From contig JAFAZE010000085.1 of assembly GCA_019239975.1 (NCBI GenBank), positions 1 to 64,000 on the forward strand: a stretch of DNA of 64,000 bases. Direction: 5' to 3'. The translations under genes were made by a program, and so were the position numbers. Shown here piece by piece: positions 1 through 8,200 of the stretch (positions are counted from its first letter, which is position 1; every line of letters begins with the position of its first letter). Source of the stretch: Streptosporangiaceae bacterium (lineage in GTDB: Bacteria > Actinomycetota > Actinomycetes > Streptosporangiales > Streptosporangiaceae). Below the pieces are notes generated by a model that did not search any database, was not told the origin of the DNA, and saw nothing but the letters and a program-made list of their open reading frames with translations.

Positions 1-1440
1 CAGCACCCGGGTGCGCAGGTAGGCCGCCAGCCCGGCGGGGCCGGACAGCGCGTCGATGGCCATGGACAGCAGGGTGCGGCGCAGCCGGGCCCGGGCCTCA
101 TCGGTCATCGGGGCGGGCGGGTGGCAGGAGCACCCGCCGCACTCACAGCCGCACCCGGCGCCGCGCTGCGCGCCCTGGGCACCGGGCTGCGCGTCCTGGG
201 CACCGGGCTGCGCGCCGTGGGCACCGGGCTGCGCGCCGTGGGCGCCGCGGCCCAGGCCGTGGGCGGTGACCCACACGCTGGTCATCTGGTCCAGCACATC
301 CCAGTCCACCCGGCCGGTCACCACCGGAACCACCGTGGCATCACAGGCGGCGGCCCGGGCACCGGGCCCGGTCAGGCACTCGGGTTCCCCCGCCCTGGCG
401 GCCAGCCAGGCGCCCTCGGCTTCGGATGCGCCGGGCATGTCCCGCAGCTGGGACAGCGGCACCAGCACCTGGATCTGGGTGGGCTGCCCGGCCCGCCCGG
501 GCAGCATCCCCGCCCCCGCCAGCAGCCTCACCGCCTCCTCCAGCGCATCATGATGCCGCTGCCCTACGGTGCGCAGGTCCCCGGGCCCCCGGTTCTTCCC
601 CAGCGCGTCGAGGACCGCGTGCAGCCCGGCCGCACAGGCGGGGGTGAGAGCCCCGGTCAGCACCCCGGCACCGTCGATGGTGTCCTCCAGCCGCACCCCC
701 CGGTCATCAAAACGGGGATCCCCCTCCGGATCCGGGGCCTGCGCTTTGGCCTTTTCATACATCTCCGCGGCGAGCACCGCCAGGTCACCCAGCGGCACCC
801 CGCCCGCCGCCGCGGCCAGCAGGATCTGATCCGCGGCCTGCCGGTTCTCCTCCGGCAGCCGGTCGGACCAGTCGCACAACTGCCGGGCCCAGGATTCGGA
901 GATGCCGCCGGCGGCGAGTGCCCGGGCGATGTGGGGGTGGTTGTGCAGCCGCCGCATCCAGCCAGCAGCACCCCGGGCGGCGCCCTTGGTCACCCGGGTC
1001 ACGTGCATCAGCCACGGCACCGGCCCGCCATGACCGTCGGACTCATACCCGCTGGACGCGGTGAACGCCGCCAGCACCGCGGCGTGCGCCGCGGTGTACT
1101 TGGCTCCCGCCCGGCCCAGCGCGGCCAGCGCCTCCGCCTGCGCCGCCGACGACAGCCCAGCGGCATCCGTAGCGTTCAGGAACCCGAGCCCGGCGTCGAT
1201 CATCGCCAGCGCGTCCTCCACCGTCCCCGGCGCAACACCGGCCGCCTCAATCGCAGCGCGCGCAGCAGAAGCGCCAGTGCCACCGGCCGCCTCCGCCCCA
1301 ATGGTCCCAGCAGTGTCATCGGCCGTACCAGCGCCACTGGCCGCTCCGGAACAGGCGGCCGCACCCGGAGTACACTGGCCGGACTCGCTGCTTTGGCCAG
1401 GCTCGTTTTCCTGGCTGAAGTCTTCGGGCTGGATAGCCAT
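1..1440 (-). CDS. DUF222 (13E12-repeat) family protein, C-terminus cut by window edge
   Basis: Reading from an ATG at 1440 towards base 1, about 480 residues are open with no stop, so the C-terminus lies outside the window. An Ala/Gly/Thr-rich N-terminus is followed by a helical DUF222-type core (RVTKGAARGAAGWMRRLHNH, then GGISESWARQLCDWSDRLPE). Family members usually end in an HNH nuclease domain and are often multicopy, near mobile DNA; the HNH part would be beyond the edge and is not seen. Residues near 155-245 (window coordinates) encode about four 7-residue repeats of the type GAHGAQP / GAQDAQP from a 21-bp DNA repeat, then a Cys-rich stretch (CGCECGGCSC). The start is supported by a very strong ribosome site. 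Function is unknown; nuclease activity is only a family inference. Confidence 0.75.
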   Translation of the reverse strand, partial: MAIQPEDFSQENEPGQSSESGQCTPGAAACSGAASGAGTADDTAGTIGAEAAGGTGASAARAAIEAAGVAPGTVEDALAMIDAGLGFLNATDAAGLSSAAQAEALAALGRAGAKYTAAHAAVLAAFTASSGYESDGHGGPVPWLMHVTRVTKGAARGAAGWMRRLHNHPHIARALAAGGISESWARQLCDWSDRLPEENRQAADQILLAAAAGGVPLGDLAVLAAEMYEKAKAQAPDPEGDPRFDDRGVRLEDTIDGAGVLTGALTPACAAGLHAVLDALGKNRGPGDLRTVGQRHHDALEEAVRLLAGAGMLPGRAGQPTQIQVLVPLSQLRDMPGASEAEGAWLAARAGEPECLTGPGARAAACDATVVPVVTGRVDWDVLDQMTSVWVTAHGLGRGAHGAQPGAHGAQPGAQDAQPGAQGAQRGAGCGCECGGCSCHPPAPMTDEARARLRRTLLSMAIDALSGPAGLAAYLRTRVL

Positions 1441-1441
1441 C

Positions 1442-1456
1442 AGGAGGTCACCTCCT
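1442..1456 (-). promoter_or_regulatory. Perfect Shine-Dalgarno embedded in an inverted repeat
   Basis: Read on the minus strand, AGGAGGTGACCTCCT lies just upstream of the DUF222 ATG. AGGAGGTGA is the full complement of the 16S rRNA 3' end, and the site is also an inverted repeat (AGGAGGT / ACCTCCT). In the mRNA the ribosome site could pair with itself, so translation of the gene may be damped. Pairing is inferred. Confidence 0.5.
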
Positions 1457-1745
1457 CACGCGCTGCAAGCGGCCAGTGGGTGATGCCGCAAACGGAATGC
1501 CGGTAATCCGGCAATGGAGCAATCCGGGAAAGAGGCCCTGCCTGAGTGTCCGTCGGCCCGCGATGCGGGATAATTCGCTGTCGACCGCTTACCCACCGGT
1601 GTATAGGCCTCGATGTTCAATTCGATAATACCATACCAGCCCGCAGCCGCAACCCCTCAAGGACATCCTTCGAAGATTTCTGGCTTCTGCGGCGATGGCG
1701 CGAATGGTCGCTACATCGCTCCAGTTCCCCGCGGGCTAGAGCGGC

Positions 1746-1805
1746 CCCTAATTTCCACCAACACTATTCGGGACGGCGGTCATGGAAATTCCGGGTCTGA
1801 TGCGG
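1746..1805 (+). repeat. Dispersed repeat family 4, copy 1
   Basis: The stretch contains AATTTCCA and, 24-31 bases later, TGGAAATT as inverted arms. It aligns along about 60 bases with 16683-16742: both share CTAATTTCCA/TTAATTTCCA, a TTC core, GTC then TGGAAA, and CGGGTC. Two copies in one window suggest a short dispersed element. Boundaries are approximate. Confidence 0.4.
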
Positions 1806-1869
1806 CACGTCATTTCCGTGTCGGCTGGTGCACCTGAAACCGAATGACCAGGCACAGCGCACCGTGCTA

Positions 1870-2070
1870 TGCAAAGACGTGTCCATTCACGCCCGGCCAG
1901 GAGACGCTGGTAGCCGGCATAGCCGTCGGCGACCAGCGCCCGGCGAACGGGCCGGGCAGCGCCCCGGCGATCGCGTCCTTTCCCCTGATGGCCGGCCTGC
2001 CCGCTCTCCTTGCGGTCCTTCCGCCGCTCCCGCTCCGACTGCTGCCGCACCCGCCTGGCCTCCTTCACCC
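1870..2070 (-). pseudogene. Remnant of an IS66-type transposase
   Basis: The minus-strand frame reads RKESGQAGHQGKGRDR and then, after only a few residues, RRALVADGYAGYQRLLAG. In IS66-family transposases as I know them, a G-Q-x-G-H-x-G-K segment near the N-terminus and a DGYAGYQRLL segment in the catalytic core are separated by well over 100 residues. Here they are almost fused, so a large internal deletion is inferred. No terminal inverted repeats or partner ORFs were found. It is a small decayed fragment with no expected activity; the family assignment rests on two short motifs. Confidence 0.4.
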
Positions 2071-2261
2071 CGATCCGCTCCCTGGAAGAACGAGTCCCCG
2101 AGTCAGTGCGGCTCATCAGACACGCCGCAGGCTCCCACGCCAACCGCAACCAGGCAAATAGACAAGCGAAGAAGCAAGCCCAGGCTAAAGCTCAGGCAGC
2201 CGCCGGCATCAACCCCAGACCCCGGCCCTTGCGCAAGGGTTTTGATCCCCGCCGCCGCGCG

Positions 2262-2634
2262 ATGACAGATGACAGCCAGGCAGGCGCTGAAATGTCGTGC
2301 CCGGGTGAGAGGCTGCCTGTGCCCGCGCACCCCAGGCCCAAGGAGCCAGCCGACGTGGAGGGCGTCGTGGCGCTCTACGCTCCCGACGCGGTCCTCGCAT
2401 TCCCGCCGGGGGCAGCTCACCGTCGGCCACGATCTGATCAGGGCGGTCTACACCGAGTTCCTCGCCGGCAGACCGTCCCTCAAGTCGGCGGGGCAACAGC
2501 CGGCGATCATCAACAGCGATACCGCGCTCACCTCCACCCGGCTGCCCGGCAGCGGTGCCACGGTGGAGGTCGCCCGCCTCCAGCCCGACGGAACCTGGCG
2601 CTGGATCATCGACCAGCCATCCGTACTCCCCTAA
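2262..2634 (+). pseudogene. SnoaL/NTF2-like (DUF4440-type) protein, frameshifted
   Basis: From an ATG at 2262 one frame gives EPADVEGVVALYAPDAVLAFPPG; the continuation of the same fold, GQLTVGHDLIRAVYTEFLAG through ATVEVARLQPDGTWRWIID, lies in the next frame and ends at 2634. The switch falls in a run of five G at about 2407-2411, so one inserted base would explain it. The two halves together match small NTF2-like polyketide-cyclase/ketosteroid-isomerase-type proteins of unknown substrate. The N-terminal 30 residues look poor, so more damage is possible. It could be a genuine pseudogene, in keeping with its decayed neighbours, or a homopolymer sequencing error. Confidence 0.55.
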
Positions 2635-2636
2635 AC

Positions 2637-2657
2637 AAAACCGGTAATAGCCGCTCA
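2637..2657 (-). repeat. Possible partial copy of dispersed repeat family 1
   Basis: Directly after the SnoaL-like stop, CCGGTAATAGCCGCTC closely resembles the centre of the family 1 copy at 57344-57400 (CCGGTAATAGGCGGCTC). Only about 17 bases match, so this is a weak call. Confidence 0.25.
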
Positions 2658-2752
2658 CTCGCTCACCCCGTGAATGGACACGCAAAGACCCGTCCCGCAT
2701 TCACCTTCGCAGGTGACCGAAGCTGACACCGGCCGCAGCGCCGATCGCCTCC

Positions 2753-3913
2753 CTAGCGCAGCGCGGCGTCGAAACGCGCGCGCAGGTCCGTGAGCCGCTC
2801 CGCCGGCTCGTTGGAGAAGACCAGGCGAAGGTAGCTGCCGCCGCTGGGACCCCAGCCCGACATGGGCGTCGCGGCGACCTGGGACCGGCTGAACAGGCGC
2901 CGGGAAGCCTCCTCCGGGGTCAGGCCCATGCTGGCCGTGTCGATGAGGAGCGACCATCCGCCCGCGGGCCGGATGCACGGGTAACCGGCAAGCTGGGCGA
3001 GGATCACCTCGCAGCGCTGCCGCCAGACGCGGGTGGCGGCCGCGATGTCCTCGGCCGCCGCCGGATCGCGCAGGGCCGCGGCGACGGCCTGCTGTGCGAT
3101 GCCCACCTGGCACACCACGTTGGTGAGGCCGACGAGGTGCACGTCGCCCATGATGGACGCGGGCCCGGCGACCCAGCCGACCCGCCAGCCGATCATGCGC
3201 AGCTCCTTGGAGGCGGAGCCGACCGTGATCGTGCGGGAGGCGAGATCGGGGTGGGCGCCCGGATGCGCGACAGGCAGGCCATCGAACCGGATCCGCTCCA
3301 TCGCCGCGTCGTAGATGACCCACACGCCGTGCCGGTTAACCGGCCCGGCGATGGCGTCGAAGTGCTCCGCCGCCAGGACGGCGCCGGTCGGCATCACCGG
3401 GCTCATCAACAGCACCGCCGCCGTCCACGGCCCGATGGCCGCGGCGAGCTCGTCCGGGTCGGTCGCCCACCCGAGCGGGCCGGGAACGCACCGCACGTGG
3501 CGCGGGATCCCGCCCGCGAGCCTGATCCTGTTGACCAGCCCGGCGTAGACCGGATCGCAGATGACGACCTCCCGGCCGGGCTCGACGGTGGCCAGCAGAA
3601 CGTTGAGTACGCCATTCAGCCCGCCCGCGACCGAGACGCACTCGGTCTCCGGGTCGTAGCGGCGGCCGGTGGCCGCGCCCACGTGCGCGGCCACCGCCTC
3701 CCGCAGCTCGCGGTGGCCCTGGAAGGGCAGGTAGCTGTTGGCATCGTCGCGTTCCACCGCGGCGTGGGTGACCTCCCTGGCGATCGCGGGCGGCGGCACG
3801 TCCGTGTCCAGGTTCTCCAGGCGCAGGAACCGCGGGTCACCGGCCGCGTCGGCGGCGTCACCCACCCTGTCCACGCCGATCCCCGGGATGTGCTGCAGCC
3901 GTGAGACGCGCAC
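2753..3913 (-). CDS. Class I/II PLP-dependent aminotransferase
   Basis: 386 residues, normal length for fold-type I aminotransferases. Visible landmarks are the substrate/cofactor region around NSYLPFQG (residue 59 on), the MSPVMPTG segment (170-177) at the place of the usual NPxNPTG, YDAA (201-204) where D202 should bind the pyridine nitrogen, the Schiff-base lysine K236 in GSASKELRMIGW, and a late arginine in YLRLVFSNEP for the substrate carboxylate. The GTG start at 3913 is backed by AAGGAGG six bases upstream. Resemblance is to aspartate/tyrosine-type aminotransferases; the amino donor cannot be read from sequence. It lies downstream of the PKS and hydrolase on the same strand, but gaps of 120 bp or more argue against one transcript. 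Confidence 0.8.
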   Translation of the reverse strand: MRVSRLQHIPGIGVDRVGDAADAAGDPRFLRLENLDTDVPPPAIAREVTHAAVERDDANSYLPFQGHRELREAVAAHVGAATGRRYDPETECVSVAGGLNGVLNVLLATVEPGREVVICDPVYAGLVNRIRLAGGIPRHVRCVPGPLGWATDPDELAAAIGPWTAAVLLMSPVMPTGAVLAAEHFDAIAGPVNRHGVWVIYDAAMERIRFDGLPVAHPGAHPDLASRTITVGSASKELRMIGWRVGWVAGPASIMGDVHLVGLTNVVCQVGIAQQAVAAALRDPAAAEDIAAATRVWRQRCEVILAQLAGYPCIRPAGGWSLLIDTASMGLTPEEASRRLFSRSQVAATPMSGWGPSGGSYLRLVFSNEPAERLTDLRARFDAALR

Positions 3914-4031
3914 CGATGCCTCCTTCGCTGGTATCGATATAAGGAACGAATATACCGGTAACTCGCCGCCGAGAACCGGGCGCTACTCCTGATGATCTAC
4001 ACGTGAGTGCCGCCAGCCGTGCATACGGCGC

Positions 4032-4862
4032 TTATTCCACGCCTGGGGCGCCCAGGAACTCAAGAAGAAGAGGATTGAGCTTGCCCGGAGCGCTCAGCGG
4101 TATCCAGTGGTTGGCGCCTTCTATGCGTTCGTAACGCCATGGCGCGTTCATATAGCGCTGGGAACCGACCATCTGAGCCTCCGTGAGGAACAGGTCTCCG
4201 GTGCTCCAGATGCCGAACACAGGCACCCGCGCCGCGGGATATTCGCGGGGTACAGCCAGGCCCGGATTAGCCCGGTAATAATTCAGGCCCGCGGTCAGGC
4301 GGCCGGGCCGTGACAGCGCCGCGCGCCACTCCGGCATTTCCTCGGGATACCGTGCGATCATGCGGAATAGCAGCCAGTCGAGCCGTGTGGCGAGGAACTC
4401 GGTAACGCCGCGAAGCTGAAACAGGAGAATGTAGTAGCCTTTCAGCTTCTGGGCGAGGCCGCCGTGCGAATACGCGGCGGGATGACCGACGGAGAGGGCG
4501 ACATACCGGTCGACGCGCTGCGGATGGTCGAGAACGAGACGCCAGGCCTGGGCCGCGCCCCAGTCGTGGGCGACGAGCCGGACCTTCTGGATACCCAGCA
4601 CGTCGAGCAAGCCGGCAAGGTCGGCCACCAGCGCCTCGATGCGGTAGGCCGAAACGGCCGCCGGCATCTCGGTATCGCCGCAGCCACGCGTGTCGGGTGC
4701 GATCACCCGGTACCCGGCTGAGACCAGGGCCGGGATCACGTGCCGCCACACCCGGTGCGTGTCCGGGAAACCGTGCACCAGCAGCACGTCCTGGCCCTCG
4801 CCCGCGACGACGACACTCATGTCGATGCCGTTGACGCGGATCTTCCGCCGCTGAAAGTCCAT
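4032..4862 (-). CDS. Alpha/beta hydrolase, epoxide-hydrolase/haloalkane-dehalogenase type
   Basis: 276 residues. The oxyanion-hole motif HGFP is at 30-33, the nucleophile elbow is VAHDWGAA with Asp100 as nucleophile, the likely acid is D223 (STGDLFL), and the catalytic His is H252 (GANHWIP). An aspartate nucleophile rather than serine places it with soluble epoxide hydrolases and dehalogenases. The cap region (about 140-190) contains paired aromatic residues but I cannot identify the epoxide tyrosines with certainty. It could act on an epoxide made by one of the P450s nearby; that is speculation from context. The ATG at 4862 has only a weak ribosome site. Confidence 0.78.
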   Translation of the reverse strand: MDFQRRKIRVNGIDMSVVVAGEGQDVLLVHGFPDTHRVWRHVIPALVSAGYRVIAPDTRGCGDTEMPAAVSAYRIEALVADLAGLLDVLGIQKVRLVAHDWGAAQAWRLVLDHPQRVDRYVALSVGHPAAYSHGGLAQKLKGYYILLFQLRGVTEFLATRLDWLLFRMIARYPEEMPEWRAALSRPGRLTAGLNYYRANPGLAVPREYPAARVPVFGIWSTGDLFLTEAQMVGSQRYMNAPWRYERIEGANHWIPLSAPGKLNPLLLEFLGAPGVE

Positions 4863-4944
4863 ATCTCAGCCTGCCACGCGGAACCGGCGTCTCGCCGCAT
4901 CGTCACCCGGTGGGGGGCGATGTCCAAGGGGACCGGCACAGCGG

Positions 4945-5150
4945 ATGGTGGGTGTGGCGGTCGGCATCTGCGGCACCGACCTGGAGATCATCAACGGTGA
5001 CTACGGCGACGCGCCGCCGAATCCCTCGCGCGTGCGGACCCGGGCCGGCTCGCCGGTCTCATCACCCGCCAGGTGCCCCTCCGCCAGTGGGCCGACGCCT
5101 ACGCCCGCAGGCCTGACGACATCAAGACCATCCTGAACTTCTCCGGCTGA
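4945..5150 (+). pseudogene. Remnant of a zinc glucose 1-dehydrogenase-like gene
   Basis: An ATG at 4945 opens into VAVGICGTDLEIINGDYGDA, matching the zinc-site region (GICGTD) of medium-chain glucose/alcohol dehydrogenases. About 30 residues later homology stops. In another frame LAGLITRQVPLRQWADAY...DIKTILNFSG runs to a TGA at 5148-5150, which resembles the extreme C-terminus of the same family. The whole nucleotide-binding middle (roughly 280 residues) is missing and the two ends are out of frame. This is therefore a deletion relic, not a gene. Confidence 0.55.
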
Positions 5151-5181
5151 GCACCGGTGCTCGCGGAAGCCGCGGGCTTAA

Positions 5182-5212
5182 ATCAAGATCATTGTTCGAA
5201 ACGGACGGTGGC
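5182..5212 (+). repeat. Dispersed repeat family 2, copy at the PKS stop
   Basis: AATCAAGATCATTGTTCGAAACGGACGGTGGC in two overlapping parts: ATCAAGATCATT then CGAAACGGACGGTGGC. Related copies occur at 15547, 31123, 42662 and 53840. The element supplies the last codons and stop of the PKS-P450 gene on the opposite strand. Confidence 0.5.
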
Positions 5213-8200
5213 TAACCCCTGGCCGAACTCGACGAGCAGGCGCTCGAAGGTGATGTGGTGGCCGTTCTCGAAGTAGCGGCGCGGCTCCTCGGCGAGGTGA
5301 TAGTCGGGGTGCCGGGTGAGTTCCCCGAGAACGGCGGCGAACTCGATCTTGGCCAGCGGTGCGCCGATGCAGTAGTGGACACCGAAGCCGAATTCCAGGT
5401 GCTGGCCCAGTTCCCGGTCCAGGCGGAACTCGCCGGGGTCGCTGAACACCTCGGGGTCGCGGTTCGCGGCGCCGATGAGCAGGATGACCCGCGCCCCGGA
5501 CGGGATCGTCGTCCCGTCGATGGTGACCTCGCGTGTGGTGACGCGCGTCAGGTGATCGTTTGGGGTCCACAGCCGCATCGCCTCGTCGGTGGCCGCCGGG
5601 ATGAGCGACGGGTCGTTCCGCAGCCGTCGCTGGATCGCCGGGTTCCGTGCGAAGTGGCACAGCATGTGGGTGATGGTGTTCATGCTCGACTGGTGGCCGC
5701 CGATGCAGTACGCGACCAGGATGGACTGCAGCTCATCGTCGGTGATTGGCCTGCCCGCGAACTGCGCGTGCACGAGCCGCGACAGGTAATCGTCACCCGG
5801 CTGCTCACGCGCCCGGGTGATCTCGGCCGAGAGCATCGCGGCGAACTGCGGCCAGAACTTGCTCGGGTCCCTGTCTTTCGGCAGGTGCTCCCACAGATTG
5901 CTGGTGAGCGCGCGGATCTGCTTCTGGGCGGCGTCGGTGAGCCCGACCGCCACGGCCACCGCGCGGATCGTCAGCGGAGTGGCGAGCCCCGCCGCGAAGT
6001 CCCCGTGGCCGCGGCTGGCGATGGGACGGACAAGGGATGCTGTGATCTCCGCGACCTGCCGTTCCATCCACGGCATCCGCTGGTGCGCGAACGGACGCTT
6101 CATCAGCGTCCGGTACAGCGTGTGCTCGGGCTGGTCGTAGTCCAGCGGGGCGAACTTCGGGGTGCCCGGTGCCCGCGGGAAGAACACACCCGATCCGGAG
6201 CTGAACGTCTTGTGGTCCTTCATCGCGGTCTTGACGTGCCGGTAGTGCGAAAAGATCCACATCCCGCCGTGCGCCGGTGAGTAGCCGATGGTGGAACTGT
6301 CGCGGATCCTGTCGTGCACGAGGCGCGCGACGTCGGGGGTGAACTCTGGGTCGTGGTGATCGAACCGGGCGGCCAGCCGCTCGACAGGATCCTGCGTCGA
6401 GGTCGTCAACGTCTTTCTCCCTAAGCTGGGCCGCTGGTCGCCGAGGTATACGGCCAGGGCGCTGATGGTGGGCTGGTTCCACAAGATCGTGGGAGGCAGG
6501 TCGACGCCGTACCGGCGCAGCAGCCTGGCACGCAGCGTGACGAGGAGCACGGAGTCGACGCCCATCTCCGGGAGCGGGCGCCTGGGGTGGATGTCCTCGG
6601 GGCTCATCCGCAGTTCGGCCGCGACCTGCCCGCGCAGGTCGTCGGCCAGGTCTTCGGTGGTCATGCCGGCCAGCCCGGCCAGCCCGTCGGGCGAGGGCGT
6701 CTCCGCCGGCCCGGACTCGCCGGTGACGGCCATCTCGCTCAGCGTCGGCAGTGGCCCGGCCACCGACAGCACCCGGGCGACGGCGAAGTAACGGCTGTCG
6801 AACCGTTCCGCGAACTGCCACGCCCGAAACGCCTCGTCCGGTGAGACCGCGTCGAGGCCCCGGGCATTGGCCTCCGCCAGCCCCGCGCGGTTGGCGGCGG
6901 ACATGCCCATCCCGTGCCAGGCCATCCAGCCGAAGCTGACCGCGTCGCCGCGGGTGGCGGCCAGCGCGTCCAGGAAGGAGTTGGCGGCCGCGTAAGCGGC
7001 CTGACCGGTGACGCGGGCGAACTGGCCGCACGAGGAGAACATGACGAAGAAGTCGAGCGTTCCCGGCGGGAACAGCCGGTGCAGCACCATGGCGCCACCG
7101 GCCTTGGGCCGCATCACCTCCGCCAGCGCGGGCCGGCCGGTGTTGGCCAGCAGCGCGTCACGGGTGACGCCCGCCGCGTGCACCACGCCGCGGACCGGCG
7201 GCAGCCCAAGCGCCGCCGGGTCCAGCGCGGCCGCGGCCTGCTCCGCGTCGGCGATGTCCAGCGCGAGCACCCGCACGGTGGCGCCCAGCTTTTCGAGCCT
7301 CTGGACCGCCTCGATCCGCGCCAGCATGGCAGCGCCGGTGACGGAGTCCCAGTCCTGGCGCGGCGGAAGGCCGCGGCGCCCGGCAAGCACCAGCCGCCGC
7401 GCGCCCCGGTCCGTCAGCCAGCGGGCCACGGCCAGGCCGAGCGCGCCCAGGCCGCCGGTGACCAGGTAGGTGCCGTCAGGGCGGCAGCTCATCGGCGGCC
7501 GCTCCGGCGGCCGCGCCACCGGGGTGAGGCGGGCGGCGAAGTCGCCTTCCTCGGTCACCGCGATCACGTCCTCGCGGTAGTCCGGGGTGCGGTGGTCCGG
7601 GGTGCGGTGGCCGGGGGCACGGTCGCCGGCGAGCGCGCACAGCAGGCTGAGCAGTCGCCCGCCGCTGGGCATGACGGACAGCTCGAGCAGGCCCCCCCAC
7701 AGACCGGGATGCTCGCCCGCGATGATCCGCCCGATGCCGTGCAGCGGCGCGTGCGCGAGGTCTCCGGCCCTGGTCAGGCAGCACAACAGCGACGGCTCGG
7801 GCAGCTCAGCGAGCACCTGCGCGGCCCGGATCAGCGTCCAGGCGTTGCGTTCGGCGGCGGTTTCCGGGGCATCGGTACCGGGGCCGGCGGCACTTTCTGG
7901 AGGATCGGTATCGGGGCCGGCGGCGGTTGCCGGGAATCCGCCCGCATGACCGGCGGCCGTCCCTGCGGACGGGGGTGCCACCACCAGCACAAGCCCGGGA
8001 TGGGCCGCGGCCGCCCGTTCCGGTGTGTCCGCGCGCAGGCAGCGCACACCGGCCCCGGCCAGCAGGTCCAGGTAACCGCCATCGCCGCCGACGAACACGA
8101 CAGGCTGAGGCAGGAGCGGTCCATTGGGCGGCTGAGGCAGGAGCGGCTGAGGCAGGAGCGGTACATTGGGCGGTTGGGGCGGAGATTGCGAGGGCTGGGG

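Larger units (their letters stand above)
1457..2261. other. Gene-poor stretch upstream of the DUF222 gene
   Basis: No convincing intact gene. It contains one copy of a dispersed repeat (1746-1805), scraps of a transposase on the minus strand (about 1870-2070), and otherwise unstructured sequence. Overlapping open frames here show no family resemblance or codon bias. It probably holds the DUF222 promoter, but no clear -35/-10 pair stands out. Confidence 0.5.

Noticed and set aside
121-1506. Plus-strand open frame opposite the DUF222 gene
   Set aside because: Low-complexity Arg/Gly/Pro protein with no family pattern. The minus strand has DUF222 motifs and a perfect ribosome site.
2753-4862. 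Aminotransferase and epoxide-hydrolase-like genes as firm members of the PKS cluster
   Set aside because: Same strand and neighbourhood, but separated by a dehydrogenase relic and gaps of over 100 bp, with no obvious chemistry for an aryl acid. Kept only as a possibility.
5182-5212. SOS box (GTTCGAAAC-like) at the PKS end
   Set aside because: Contains TTCGAA but lacks the spaced dyad TCGAAC-N4-GTTCGA and is at a gene end; it is better explained as a family 2 repeat.
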